From JBBSDP01 sp963754335 (GTDB lineage: Bacteria; Planctomycetota; Phycisphaerae; Tepidisphaerales; Tepidisphaeraceae): 64,000 nt of DNA. Positions 8,977 through 19,273 of the stretch are shown here, piece after piece. The stretch lies in contig CAVWFQ010000005.1 in NCBI GenBank assembly GCA_963754335.1, forward strand, positions 434,001-498,000, read 5' to 3'. The notes under the pieces are model-generated. The model was not told the DNA's origin. It did no database searches and saw only the letters and a list, made by a program, of their open reading frames with translations. Position 1 is the first letter of the stretch, and each line of letters begins with the position of its first letter. The translations under genes were made by a program, and so were the position numbers.

Positions 8977-10628
8977 TCACTTGAGTGAGCCGGTCGGGCA
9001 GCGAAACCCGGCGGCTTCGAGCAGACGGATCGTCTGGCTCTGGTCGGCGCGAACGGCCATCGCCGCGCCGGCTTTGCCGCGGTGGCGGAGATCCGCGAGC
9101 ATCGATTTGAGGCAAGCCGCCGTCAACTCGGCTTCCCGCGCCGGACACAACGCCTGCAAGTCGACGATCAGCGTATGGCCTGGGGGAAGTTTCAGGCCGG
9201 GAAAACGGGAGAGGAAGAGGTCACTCGGCCGCTCGACGAGCCAGCCGATCTGGAGCAGGCGGCCATTTTCCGTGTAACTGTAAAAGTGCTGGCCCTCTTC
9301 GATCGCCTTCAGGGCGGCGGAAAGGAATCGGCGGCGCGAGACGTCGCCGGGTTCGGGGCAATACGCCATCAGGTCGCGCGTGTCGTCGATGCGGAAGAGA
9401 TTGTGCGAACCGTTGGAAGATGGTCTTTGTTCAATCGCGACGACATAGGTCGTCAGTCGCGGGCGGGATTGAATCCTCACGGCAATCGGGGCAAGCAGCG
9501 CTGGGAGCATTTTACTGGGAGGCAGTTCCGCTGCTGACTGCCACACGGCCTCGGCCCGCGCCGGATGGATGTGCATGGCGTTCAATGCCCTCCGCGCCGC
9601 ATGTTTCAGATGAACCGCCGCGAATGTTTTCGCTTTCTCCCGCCGCGTCGTAAAGAAGCTGAGGACGTGCGCCGTGTCGCTGGCGTTTGCGAATCGAATC
9701 TTATAGGGATCGTCGCCGGGCGTCAGGTCGATCGATTCGTATCCTTCGGCAATCAGCATCTGCGACAGGAGGTGGATGTGGAATTTTCCAGGAGAATGTT
9801 TCGCGAGCGACGGATTGTGCGCGAACAGGTGCAGGCGAAGCTGTCTGCCGTCGCAAACATTTATATGGACCGATGCGAGCTGATCTCCGGCCCGGAGCGC
9901 GGTGACATGGAGGAGCCCGGGCGTCTTCATCAGTTCCAGCCAGAACGATTTGCGGAACGCATCGCTTGCGAACGGCGCGATTCCGTACATTGCCATGTGG
10001 CGCAGGTCGTGAAAACCGGCGAAATCATCGAATATCGATTCAAGCTCAGCGACTTCGATCACGCGTCCGAATTTTAACTCCCCGTGATTCTGGAGCTTTT
10101 TCAAACGCTTTTTGTTGTTCGGCTTGGCCAGCGAATCTTTCGAGATGGCCGCAAAGCGAATCAGGGGTCGCCGATTAGCGGTGAGGAGGGTCAAACCCTC
10201 CACGCGCGGGTCCGCAAGCCAACGGAGAGGAACCAACGGGGGAAGGTATCGAAATTCCAGCGTGGCGTCCGGAAACATTACTCGCAGCGCGAGCAACGCC
10301 TCGACGGCAAATTCGTCGGCCGATTCCGGCTCGCACACCCATGCCTGATATTCCGCCTGCGATTCGCCGGCAAAAACAACCCGCCCATCCTGCGCGACAG
10401 GGCCAGACACAGGATCCCAGTCAGCACCGAGTCATCGTTTCGTGCCGTGACAATCAGCGGCTCAAAACTTCCCGCATAGATTCTGTACCAGACTGCGACA
10501 AAGGCGGGCAATTGATAGCTGGTGGACCAGGGACATCGGCAACACAAGTTTGCCCAATTTGCGCAGAATGCTGGGTCCGCCAGCAGTGCCTGGGCACATG
10601 CTGGCCGATTGATTGTGATCTTCATCAT
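8977..10628 (-). CDS. FemAB/CelD-like GNAT acyltransferase (one frameshift)
   Basis: The N-terminal part (10628 to about 10380) contains the FemAB-type opening STSYQLPAFVAVWYRIYAGS and VLTGILCLALSR. The rest (about 10380 to 8977, 470 residues) continues in the next frame with FAGESQAEYQAWV, a central GNAT domain (HLLSQMLIAEGYESIDLTPG) and a second GNAT-like end (HRGKAGAAMAVRADQSQTIR). One missing base near 10375 joins them. Proteins of this kind (CelD/BcsL, FemAB-related) occur in exopolysaccharide loci, including exosortase-associated ones, and probably transfer an aminoacyl or acyl group. It is divergent from the deacetylase-P450 run. Confidence 0.7.
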
Positions 10629-11068
10629 TCAAGCGCCGTGAACGTTGAACAGCCAGCCAGACAATAACCCGACAAAAATCCGACGCGCGTCAGCACGATC
10701 GACTTTTCCGCATTTGGGTGGTCATCCGATTCCGGCGGTAACGATTATGCAATCTTTGCAGTCTCCTGATTGTACCCGCAGCATCACCGATATTTTTTCT
10801 TGCGAGAAGAACGATTTGGACGCTAAACTTCGACGCTCGCTTCAGGGAGAAAGCGCATTTGGGTAGAGCTGCAAATTCACATTGCCAAATCGCGCCGGCG
10901 CAATCTCCTCAACGTGTGATGCGAAGCCGGGTTATTGATAAACGGGACTCCGTTTAATAGATACGACGCGGCCCTCTGAAGTTGATGAAGCATTCGTCAT
11001 CGGACGGTCGATTCAGCGCGTCGAGATCTGAGTGGCGGATGTCCGGTTAATGAGGCAGGCCGAAGAAA
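10629..11068. other. Intergenic region between divergent genes
   Basis: A 440-base stretch without a convincing gene between the FemAB-like gene (leftward) and the deacetylase run (rightward). It should hold the promoters of both units, but I see no clear operator or palindrome. Its middle is AT-richer than its surroundings. Confidence 0.4.
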
Positions 11069-12104
11069 ATGCTGCGAACGATCAGGCGAATTCTCCAGAT
11101 GACGGACGCGGCGACAGCCGCCGTCCATCTGTCTCTCTTGCGAGAGCGCCCGGGTCTGCTCTGCTTCGCCTTTCATTCGATTTTCGCCGATCAGGCGGAG
11201 GTTGGACAGAATCAGATTCTTCCGCAGCAGCGAACGACGGTGCGCGATTTTCGCCGTTTCGTCGAATATTACCTGGCGATCGGTTATCGATTCATCTGTC
11301 CGGCCGACCTGCTGGGCGAGCTGGACCCGCGCGGCCGTTACGCGCTGATCACGTTCGACGACGGCTATTTCAACAATCTCCGCGCGCTGCCGATCCTCGA
11401 AGAATTCAAAGTGCCGGCGGTTTTTTTTATCGCCACCGAAAACATACTGAAAGGCAAATGCTTCTGGTGGGACGTGCATTGGAGGCAGAGCGTGGCTCGC
11501 GGCGCATCTGAGGAGGAGATTGCGCGCGACGGACGATTGCTCAAATCGTTGCGAACCGAGCGAATCGAGGAAGAACTGATTCGCCAGCACGGCGCGGCCG
11601 CCTTTGTTCCGCGCGGGGATCTCGATCGTCCGTTCACCCCGCCGGAGCTGCGCGATTTTGCCCAAAGCCCCTGGGTGCAACTGGGGAACCATACGTCGAA
11701 TCACGGCGTTCTCACGAATTATCCCAAGGCCGAAGCGCTGCAGCAGATCGTCGCGGCGCAGGAAGCCATTGCATCAATGACCGGCAAACAGGCGATTGCT
11801 TTCGCCTATCCCAACGGAAACCATTCGCCGGAAGTTGAGCGATTGTGTGAGATCGCCGGCATTCAGTGCGCGTTCACGATTGCGCCAAACAAGATGAAGC
11901 TCCCGATCGATGCGCACGTCACTGGGCGCGATGCGAATCGGGCGCTACATGCCCGATTCGAGTAAAAATCTGGATCGGCAATTCCGAACGTTCCGTTCGG
12001 ATCTGCAACTGTGCGGGCGGTTTTACGCCGGCTACGAACGATTGACGCAGCGCCGCGCTGGTTCCCCTGCATTAATGGACGATGAACCGGTGCTGGCGAA
12101 TTGA
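11069..12104 (+). CDS. Polysaccharide deacetylase (NodB-like), frameshift near the C-terminus
   Basis: The NodB homology domain is clear: ALITFDDGYFNN (catalytic base Asp and metal Asp), FFIATENIL, then the metal-binding pair in LGNHTSNHGVLTNY and the FAYPNGN motif. It removes N-acetyl groups from a hexosamine polymer or glycolipid. The frame stops at 11965, but a family-like tail (MRIGRYMPDSSKNLDRQFR onward) continues in the next frame to 12104 if one extra base near 11935 is dropped. It opens a rightward run of deacetylase, glycosyltransferase, adenylation-carrier protein, P450 and glycosyltransferase genes. Confidence 0.8.
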
Positions 12105-12202
12105 AGAAAATGACCGCCAATCGGTACTGGTAACTGAAAGAGTTTGCCGGCAACGCCGGATCCCTCCGTTGGGCCGATTTTTGCCGCGAGGATGTTGGAT
12201 TT

Positions 12203-13460
12203 ATGAGTCTGGACACGCGATTTGCTTCCGATGCCGCGATGGAAACGCCATCTACGCCGCGCCGACTTTTGCTTCTGTGCACGGCAATGGGAATGGGCGG
12301 CGGCGCCGAAGAGCAAGTGATGCGGCTGGCGTATTCGTTTCACAAGCGCGGCTGGCCAACGCTGATCGTCTCGATGCTTCCGCCGGACCGCATGCCCGAC
12401 GAATTCGCGAGCTGGAATATTCCCCTGAAGCACCTGGGAATGCGGGCCAGCATTCCCGACCCGCGGGCGCTGTTTCGTATGGCCAGGGTAATTCGTGAAT
12501 TCCAGCCCGACATCATTCACAGCCACATGGTGCATGCCAATCTGTTGGCGCGCCTGGCGCGGATCCTCGCGCCGTATCCGGTACTCGTCAGCACGCTGCA
12601 CAACCTGACCATGGCCGGCGTCGAGCGCGATCACACGAACATCTTCGAAATGGCGCATCGCCTGACCGACCGGCTCTCTGAACGAACGACGGCGATCTGC
12701 CGCGCCGCTTCAGACTATTACGTTAACGCGCCACGTGGTGCCGCCGGCGAAGATGCTGACCGTTCACAATGGAATCGATCCCTCTCGATACGCCGCAAAT
12801 CCCGCGGTGCGGGATCGCGTGCGAAAGGAAATGGGACTCGAAGGGCAATTCGTCTGGCTTTGCATCGGCCGACTGGTCCTTCAGAAAGCGTATCCGACAC
12901 TGCTTGGCGCGATGTCGCTTCTCGGAAACGGCAACCGCACGCTGCTGATTTGCGGCGTGGGTCCGCTGCGCGATGAACTGGTGGCGCTGGCGGCGCAACT
13001 CGGCGTCGCCGATCGTGTTCGATTCCTCGGCCTTCGCGGCGACGTCCCGGATTTGATGAGCGCCGCCGACGCGTTCTGCCTCTCTTCGGACATGGAGGGG
13101 CTGCCGCTGGTGCTCCTTCAGGCCGCCGCCGCCGGCCTGCCGATCGTCGCCACCAACGTCGCCGGAAACCCGGACGTGGTCGGCGAGGGCGTTAACGGTT
13201 TTCTGCCGCCGCCCGGCGATCCGGAGGTCTTTGCCGCCGCGATGGCGCGAATGGAAAAGCTCGACGCGGGGCATCGATCCGCCTTCGGTAGCGCCGGCGT
13301 CGCACACGTGATCGCGAATTTCGAAGCAGAAGGAATTGCCGATCGATGGCAATTGTTGTTCAAGGAACTACTGGAAACGGGAGGGGGCCAGACACGTCGC
13401 ACCGCACCGGTGGTTCCAGCGTCAGCCGAAGATCGGGGATTAGCCGCCTGCGCATCGTGA
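12203..13460 (+). CDS. Family 4 (GT-B) glycosyltransferase, first (one frameshift)
   Basis: N-terminal Rossmann half (RRLLLLCTAMGMGGGAEEQV, DIIHSHMVHANLLARLARI) runs in one frame to about 12725. The nucleotide-sugar-binding half (VPPAKMLTVHNGIDPSRY, LCIGRLVLQKAYPTLL, FLGLRGDVPDLMSAADAF) is in the next frame to 13460. Dropping one base in the GTTAACG stretch near 12723 joins them as DYYVTRHVVPPAKM. The E-x7-E motif reads EGLPLVLLQ, with the second Glu replaced by Gln. Length about 419 after repair, normal for GT4. It likely adds a sugar to the product of this locus. Confidence 0.82.
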
Positions 13461-13484
13461 GGGAATCTCGAAGGAAGTCAGATA

Positions 13485-15365
13485 ATGCACACGACAGATA
13501 CATCGTTGATAGAAATGCCACAGGAAATCAAAAGCAGGATTTCCGCTGATCACTCGATTGCGGCGCGAATCGCCGCGCATGCCGCGGCGACCCCCGACCG
13601 GGCGGCGATCTTCGCCGGACTCACACAACTGACGTTCGCCGAGCTCGAAGAGCAATCCAACCGGCTCGCGACTCAGCTCATTGCCGCCGGCGCAGGGCCG
13701 GAAGTCTGTGTCGGATTGCTGCTGGAGCGTTCGCCGCAATTTGTGATTGCGGCGTTGGCGGTTCTGAAAAGTGGCGCGGCGTATCTTCCCCTCGATTCCT
13801 CGACTCCAGCCCAGCGCGCGGCGCACATCCTCACCGATGCCGCCGCCCCCCTGCTGATATCGCACCGCGACAAGAGCCGGGCGCTGCCGGCGGGCGCGTG
13901 GCGCGTGATTGATCTCGATCATCTGCCCGAAATGGGTACGACGCAGTCACCGGCTCTTCCCGTCGATCCGCCGGCCGAGAGTCTTGCCTATGTCATTTAC
14001 ACTTCCGGTTCGACCGGAGTTCCCAAAGGCGTTGAGATTACTCACGCGAATCTATTGAACCTGATCGATTGGCATCAAGCCGCCTTCACGCTGAGCGCCA
14101 ACGATCGCGCCAGCCAGATTGCGGGGCTCGCATTCGACGCGGCGGGCTGGGAGATCTGGCCCACTCTCACTGCCGGCGCAAGCCTGCATTTTGCCGACGA
14201 AGTGACACGACGTTCGTCGCAGGGGCTGCACGACTGGCTGCTGGCTGAGAAAATCACGATCAGCTTCGTACCCACGATGCTGGCCGAGCAATTGCTGAGC
14301 GCCGAGTGGCCCGGTTCGACGACATTGCGAACGCTGCTGACCGGCGCCGATACCCTGCACCGTCGGCCGCCGGCGGGACTTCCATTTACCTTTGTGAACA
14401 ATTACGGCCCCACCGAATGTACCGTGGTGGCGACCTCCGGCGTTGTCAGCGCGCAAAGCAACGGCGACTCGCGCCCGTCGATCGGCCGGGCAATCGCGAA
14501 TACGACGGTGCTGATTCTCGACGAGGGGCTGCGACCGGTTCCATTCGGTCAGCCGGGAGAGCTTTGCCTGACCGGTGCGCATGTGGGGCGCGGCTATCGC
14601 AATAACCCAAAACTCACCGCCGACAAATTTGTCAGCTACGCATCGGTTTCTGGTGAAGAGCTTCGCATCTATCGGACCGGCGACCGCGCCCAGTTTCTCG
14701 AGGGAGGCGAAATCGCCTTTCTCGGACGACTGGACGACCAGATCAAAATCCGCGGCTACCGGATTGAGCCCGGGGAAATCGTTGCCAGCATCGGCCGTCA
14801 TCCAGGCGTTAAAGCCAGTAGCGTGATCGTTCGCGATGGGCCGGAACAGGACGGCGGCGGGCCCGCGCTGGCGGCGTACGTCGTCGCAGCCGCCGGCGCG
14901 AAGCTGACCGCAAGAGAGCTTCGTGATTTCCTGGCGGCCCGGCTTCCGGATTACATGATTCCACTCTGGTTCGTGGCGGTCGAGAGTCTGCCGATGACCA
15001 CCAACGGGAAACTCGATAAGACCGCCCTTCCCGCGCCGGGTGCAAATAATCTGCTGCCGGACGGCAACCCGGTGGTGGACGCATTGCCCGCCGAAGCCGC
15101 TGCCCCGACGGCGGGTCCGTCGGAAGTGGAGAAAAAAGTCAGCGCGATGGTGGCTTCTCTGCTGGGACAGCCGTCGGTGAAGCCCGCGGACAATTTTTTC
15201 ATGCTCGGCGGGCACTCGATGCTCGGGGTTCAACTGGTGGCGCGGATCAAGGAAACATTCAGCGTGAAGCTGAGCCTTCGGGAATTGTTTGGCGCGCCCA
15301 CTGTTAGCGCGCTAACCGCCGCAATCGAGCGGCTCGCCGCCGCGGCAAAAGTCAAAGCCAAATAA
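13485..15365 (+). CDS. Stand-alone NRPS-like adenylation plus peptidyl-carrier protein, predicted leucine-activating
   Basis: A 626-residue didomain. Adenylation core motifs are present: VIYTSGSTGVPKG (about 168-181), FDAAGWE (217), NNYGPTE (305), YRTGDRA, GRLDDQIKIRGYRIEPGEI and the C-terminal lysine in MTTNGKLDK. The carrier domain has DNFFMLGGHSMLG, with the phosphopantetheine serine at about 577. Aligned by hand to GrsA, the ten pocket positions (235-517) read D-A-W-F-L-G-N-V-V-K, which matches a known leucine code. There is no condensation or thioesterase domain. It ends 15 bases before the P450, a layout like NovH/NovI-type pairs in which an amino acid held on the carrier is oxidised. 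No phosphopantetheinyl transferase is visible nearby. Confidence 0.9.
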   Translation: MHTTDTSLIEMPQEIKSRISADHSIAARIAAHAAATPDRAAIFAGLTQLTFAELEEQSNRLATQLIAAGAGPEVCVGLLLERSPQFVIAALAVLKSGAAYLPLDSSTPAQRAAHILTDAAAPLLISHRDKSRALPAGAWRVIDLDHLPEMGTTQSPALPVDPPAESLAYVIYTSGSTGVPKGVEITHANLLNLIDWHQAAFTLSANDRASQIAGLAFDAAGWEIWPTLTAGASLHFADEVTRRSSQGLHDWLLAEKITISFVPTMLAEQLLSAEWPGSTTLRTLLTGADTLHRRPPAGLPFTFVNNYGPTECTVVATSGVVSAQSNGDSRPSIGRAIANTTVLILDEGLRPVPFGQPGELCLTGAHVGRGYRNNPKLTADKFVSYASVSGEELRIYRTGDRAQFLEGGEIAFLGRLDDQIKIRGYRIEPGEIVASIGRHPGVKASSVIVRDGPEQDGGGPALAAYVVAAAGAKLTARELRDFLAARLPDYMIPLWFVAVESLPMTTNGKLDKTALPAPGANNLLPDGNPVVDALPAEAAAPTAGPSEVEKKVSAMVASLLGQPSVKPADNFFMLGGHSMLGVQLVARIKETFSVKLSLRELFGAPTVSALTAAIERLAAAAKVKAK

Positions 15366-15380
15366 ACGAAAGAAGAAAAC

Positions 15381-16640
15381 GTGTCAGGTGCAGTCGTATC
15401 GAACGTCCCCGAGACGGCGGATCCTCCGCTGAGCCTCTATCATTTGCTCGACCCCGAGGTCCTGGCAAACCCATACCCGCTCTATCATCGCCTGCGAACG
15501 CATGATCCGGTTCACTGGGATCCGTATCTGCACGCCTGGATCGTGACGCGATACGAAGATGTCATCACGGTCCTGCAGCGCTATTCTGCCGACCGGACGC
15601 CTTCCGCGGAATATTTCGCGGCGATCGGCGCGCCGGAAGTCGGGCCGATCGCCCGCGTGATGGTGCGGCAGATGCTCTTTATGGACGCCCCGGCGCATAC
15701 GCGGATTCGAAAGCTGGCCGGCCTCTCCTTCACGCCGGCGCGCGTACGCGTGCTGCGCGATCACATTCAGGAAATCGCCACGCGACTGATCGACGACATC
15801 ATTGCCCGCGGTACCGGCCGGATGGATCTGCTGGCGGATTTTGCCGAACCGCTCCCCGCCATCGTGACGGCGGAATTGCTTGGCGTTCCCGTCGAGGACC
15901 ACATCCAGCTCAAGAACTGGTCGGTCACCTTCGCCGAAATGCTCGGCAACTTTCAACACAATCCCGATCGGCTGCCTGGCGTGCTCGCGGCAGTCGAGAA
16001 CCTGAAAAACTATTTTCAAGAAGCCATCCGCCAGCAACGTCAAACGCCGCGCGAGGGCCTGCTGCATGCGTTCATGACCGCCGAGCTGGATGGGGACCGG
16101 CTCAACGACGACGAGATCGTTGCAAACTGCATCGTCACCATGGTCGGCGGGCTGGAAACAACCACCAACCTGATCACCAACGGCATCCTGACGCTTTTGC
16201 GCAATCCGGATCACCTGGCCCGCCTCCGCGGCAATCCCGGCATCATGCCGGCGGCGGTGGAGGAATTGCTCCGCTTCGAAAGTCCGAGCCAGCACACGGC
16301 GCGCCTGGCGCCCGATGACGTGACGCTTGGCGGAAAACAGATCCGCAAGCGGCAGGCGGTCATCGCGGTGATGGCTGCGGGTAATCGCGATCCCGAACGG
16401 TTCCCCGATCCCGATCGGCTCGATTTCGATCGGCCGGATAATCGTCACCTGGCGTTTGGATGGGGGGCGCATTTTTGTTTCGGCGCGCCCCTGGCGCGCC
16501 TGGAGGGGCATATCGCCTTCGAGTCGCTGCTGCTTCGGTTCCCGACCATCGAATTGACCGACGAACCCCACGTATGGCGCGAGAACCTGGGACTTCGCGG
16601 GCTGAAATCGCTGCCACTTTCATACGAGACCAATCGTTAA
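15381..16640 (+). CDS. Cytochrome P450 (class I-like soluble type)
   Basis: A 419-residue P450 with all core signatures: I-helix oxygen-activating GGLETTTN (about 255-262), K-helix EELLRFESP (E-x-x-R), and heme loop FGWGAHFCFGAPLARLE with Cys ligand near 366. No membrane anchor, as usual for bacterial CYPs that take electrons from ferredoxin; no ferredoxin gene is in the window. Start is GTG at 15381 with a purine-rich site (AAAGAAG) upstream. Because it lies between the adenylation-carrier gene and an overlapping glycosyltransferase, a carrier-bound aminoacyl group is a reasonable substrate guess, but the sequence does not prove it. Confidence 0.93.
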   Translation: MSGAVVSNVPETADPPLSLYHLLDPEVLANPYPLYHRLRTHDPVHWDPYLHAWIVTRYEDVITVLQRYSADRTPSAEYFAAIGAPEVGPIARVMVRQMLFMDAPAHTRIRKLAGLSFTPARVRVLRDHIQEIATRLIDDIIARGTGRMDLLADFAEPLPAIVTAELLGVPVEDHIQLKNWSVTFAEMLGNFQHNPDRLPGVLAAVENLKNYFQEAIRQQRQTPREGLLHAFMTAELDGDRLNDDEIVANCIVTMVGGLETTTNLITNGILTLLRNPDHLARLRGNPGIMPAAVEELLRFESPSQHTARLAPDDVTLGGKQIRKRQAVIAVMAAGNRDPERFPDPDRLDFDRPDNRHLAFGWGAHFCFGAPLARLEGHIAFESLLLRFPTIELTDEPHVWRENLGLRGLKSLPLSYETNR

Positions 16641-17848
16641 TGCAACAGGATCCCGATCAATCTCGCCCCGTGAGCAGAAGCTCGTTACGCATATTGCTGG
16701 TCGCCGAGGCTTCGGCCAAGGGGACCGGCAAGCATGTGCTGGATCTGGCCGAAGGGCTGATCGCAAGAGGATGCGACGTGCATGTTCTCTATTCGCCGGT
16801 GCGAATGGACGAGATCTTTCGAACGCGCGTCGAGTCGATGCCCGGGCTCACCCACCGCCAGTTGCGCATGCATCGAAGCATCCATCCCAGCGACGCGATC
16901 GCCGTCTGGGCGGTCCGCCGATACCTTCGCAAATTTGGACCGTTCGACGTTATTCATGGCCACAGTTCCAAGGGTGGCGCGGTGGCGCGTCTGGCGGCGA
17001 TCGGCTCGGGCCTGCCGGCGATCTATACGCCGCACGCCCTGATCATGATGACGCCGACGCTCTCCGCGGCAAAACGCCGATTTTATTCGTCGATCGAGTT
17101 CGTCCTCTCAAAACTGTCGCGACACATCATCGCGGTCTCGCCGGCCGAGGCCCGGCTCGCCGTCGCCACGGGTCTGGGGGAGGGGCGGATCCTGACGATT
17201 CCAAATGGCGTCGGGCCGCCTCAGCTTTCACCGCGTGACGAAGCTCGCCGCGTGTGCGGATTCGGGACTGACGAAATCGTGATCGGATCGGTCGGACGCC
17301 TGGTCGAAAACAAAGCGCCGGATGTCCTGGTCAACGCGCTGGCGATCGCGCTTCGGACTTGCCCGAAATTGCGCGTCGTCTTTGTCGGCGACGGACCTTC
17401 TAAAGCCACGCTGGCCGAGCTCTCGAGCCGACTGGGAATCGCCGACAAAGTGATCCTGCTCGGTGAGCTGGACGCGCGAAAAGTTTTTGCGGGATTTGAT
17501 ATTTTCGGCATGTCCAGCCGCATGGAAGCCATGCCTTATGTCGTTCTGGAGGCGATGTCCGCGGGCCTGCCCATCATGGCCACCATTACCAGCGGCGTGG
17601 AAATCCTCGTCGAAGAGGGCGTCAACGGGCTGGTCGTTCCGATGGATGACTGCGACGCATTTGCCGCCGGCCTGGTGAAGCTGGCCGAGGACCCGGCGCT
17701 GATGGGCCGGATGGCCGACGCCTCACGCCAGCTCATTCGCCAGTTCACCTCCGAGCGGATGATCGAGCGGATTCTGGCGCTGTATGAAAGCTGCGCGGAC
17801 GTCGGCAATGCCCGAAGCGAGCCGAAATTGGCTGTTGATGCTGAATGA
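16640..17848 (+). CDS. Family 4 (GT-B) glycosyltransferase, second
   Basis: A 402-residue GT4 with glycine-rich N-terminal loop LLVAEASAKGTGKHVLDLAE, FDVIHGHSSKGGAVARL, the domain-2 entry ILTIPNGVG, VGRLVENKAPDVLV and the E-x7-E motif EAMPYVVLEAMSAGLP. Its ATG overlaps the P450 stop (TAATG), indicating translational coupling and hence a shared pathway. It resembles family 4 transferases of exopolysaccharide loci. The frame is open upstream into the P450 gene, but the overlapping ATG is the sensible start. Confidence 0.9.
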   Translation: MQQDPDQSRPVSRSSLRILLVAEASAKGTGKHVLDLAEGLIARGCDVHVLYSPVRMDEIFRTRVESMPGLTHRQLRMHRSIHPSDAIAVWAVRRYLRKFGPFDVIHGHSSKGGAVARLAAIGSGLPAIYTPHALIMMTPTLSAAKRRFYSSIEFVLSKLSRHIIAVSPAEARLAVATGLGEGRILTIPNGVGPPQLSPRDEARRVCGFGTDEIVIGSVGRLVENKAPDVLVNALAIALRTCPKLRVVFVGDGPSKATLAELSSRLGIADKVILLGELDARKVFAGFDIFGMSSRMEAMPYVVLEAMSAGLPIMATITSGVEILVEEGVNGLVVPMDDCDAFAAGLVKLAEDPALMGRMADASRQLIRQFTSERMIERILALYESCADVGNARSEPKLAVDAE

Positions 17849-18361
17849 ATCGATCCGGATACCGACTTTGATTTCGCGCTGATTGCTCATCTTTTTGATG
17901 TGCCTTTTCGGTTTCGATGCCCATCGATCCTGGACACAATAATTCCCGCCCCACTCTCGCCTACCCGATGTATTTGGAATCAGCCCGTATTCCTATTGTC
18001 CTCGCATCCATCGGCGAGCGAACGCTTCCCAAAGGTCGTCAATCAGGATGCAGTTTCGCGTTAGACAGCTGCGGGGCGATATTTCGTACACCGGCGAGCG
18101 GATCATCCAACGTTCGCTCGGGCGGCACGGACAAACGTGAAAATGGGCAATCTATTTGCGACCTGGCCTGGCAAGTGCGAAAAACGTTTCAGGCGTTCCG
18201 ACTGCCGTTGACCGAACAATAATATCAGGTAAAGTACAAGCGGTTCAAGGTTCGTTGTGATGTTCCAAGGTGTCCTTTCGTTCCTTGTGCTTTCCAAATC
18301 GTGTTTTTGCCCGTCGTTGAAAAAAGTGAAATATTCCCCATCGGGGAGAGAGAAGGCGAGA
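17849..18361. other. Intergenic region before the second PEP-CTERM gene
   Basis: About 510 bases with no gene I can support; possible short frames in it have no recognisable features. The last 100 bases become AT-richer and probably hold the promoter of the PEP-CTERM gene. Confidence 0.4.
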
Positions 18362-19210
18362 ATGTCTGTAATTTTCCGAGCAGGCCGCAGCACGTTGGCC
18401 CTGTTTTCTGCCGCCCTGAGTTCCGCTGCGATCCTGGGTTTTGGCGCCGGATCACTTGAGGCGGCGACAATCATCTCTGACGGCTTTTCCGGAACGAACA
18501 ACACAACGCTCAATAATCGCACCCCGGATGGAATCGACCTGCCGGGAACCACTTTTACTTCCTACACCAATGCGGTCGGCCCGTATGCTGAGCCAGTAAT
18601 CAACACCAGTGGCGGCAACCCCAGTCCGGCGGCGGAGACAGGATTCAACGGAGGCGCTTACATCAGCATCGCAAGCGCAGGTCCTTACACCAAACCACCC
18701 ACAATTACTCTCAGCGCCGACCTCGAACTGAACAACATCCAATCCGACGGCACTTACCGCGGCGTCGGCCTGGGATTTTTTTCCGGCACGCCCACCGGAG
18801 GCGAAGTCACGACGACCTTCACGGGTTTATCGATCGACGTCAACGGAACGTTGCGCCTGATAACGCCCAACACGCCGCACGGCACTGGATCAACGGTATT
18901 TGCCGCGTCCTTCCCCGGACCTGGAGGTTTCAGCAGCAGCGCGTTCTACACCCTCAGCTACACCGTCAACACGACCACGGGCACGATTTCGAATGTCATT
19001 TACAACGGGACCGATGTCAGTTCGGATTTCGCGGTAACTGCGACTGGATTCCAGTCAACGCTGGTTGGTTTCGAAGGGAACACTGCCAACGACCCGACCC
19101 TATTTGGCCTGGTCGATAATTTTTCCGTCAGCGGAGTGCCCGAGCCGGCATCGCTTTCCGTCCTGCTTATCGGCGGGCTGGGGTTACTTCGCCGACGTCG
19201 CCACGCGTGA
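18362..19210 (+). CDS. PEP-CTERM sorting-domain protein
   Basis: A 282-residue exported protein: signal peptide (TLALFSAALSSAAILGFGAGSLEA), a Thr/Ser/Asn-rich beta-sandwich beginning TIISDGFSG with a concanavalin-like look (VGLGFFSG, LSIDVNGTLRL, VGFEGNTAN), then GVPEPASLSVLLIGGLGLLRRRRHA as exosortase signal. Start at 18362 follows a GAGAGAGAAGG site. It stands directly after the polysaccharide-type locus, which fits the common co-occurrence of PEP-CTERM proteins with exopolysaccharide genes. A terminator follows at 19241. Confidence 0.88.
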   Translation: MSVIFRAGRSTLALFSAALSSAAILGFGAGSLEAATIISDGFSGTNNTTLNNRTPDGIDLPGTTFTSYTNAVGPYAEPVINTSGGNPSPAAETGFNGGAYISIASAGPYTKPPTITLSADLELNNIQSDGTYRGVGLGFFSGTPTGGEVTTTFTGLSIDVNGTLRLITPNTPHGTGSTVFAASFPGPGGFSSSAFYTLSYTVNTTTGTISNVIYNGTDVSSDFAVTATGFQSTLVGFEGNTANDPTLFGLVDNFSVSGVPEPASLSVLLIGGLGLLRRRRHA

Positions 19211-19240
19211 GCCCGAGTTCCGCGAGTTAAGAATGTCGAT

Positions 19241-19273
19241 AGCCCTCAGCTTCACCGCCGAGGGCTTTTTTTT
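19241..19273 (+). terminator. Rho-independent terminator
   Basis: AGCCCTC (19241-19247) pairs with GAGGGCT (19260-19266) around a 12-base loop and runs into nine T residues. It ends the PEP-CTERM transcript starting at 18362. Confidence 0.85.

Noticed and set aside
15384..16571. 395-codon open frame on the minus strand opposite the P450
   Set aside because: A strand shadow of the P450 gene; composition is Arg/Gln/Asp-rich with no recognisable fold.
17917..18222. 101-codon open frame between the glycosyltransferase and PEP-CTERM genes
   Set aside because: No ribosome site, no recognisable motif, and the region is otherwise non-coding in character.
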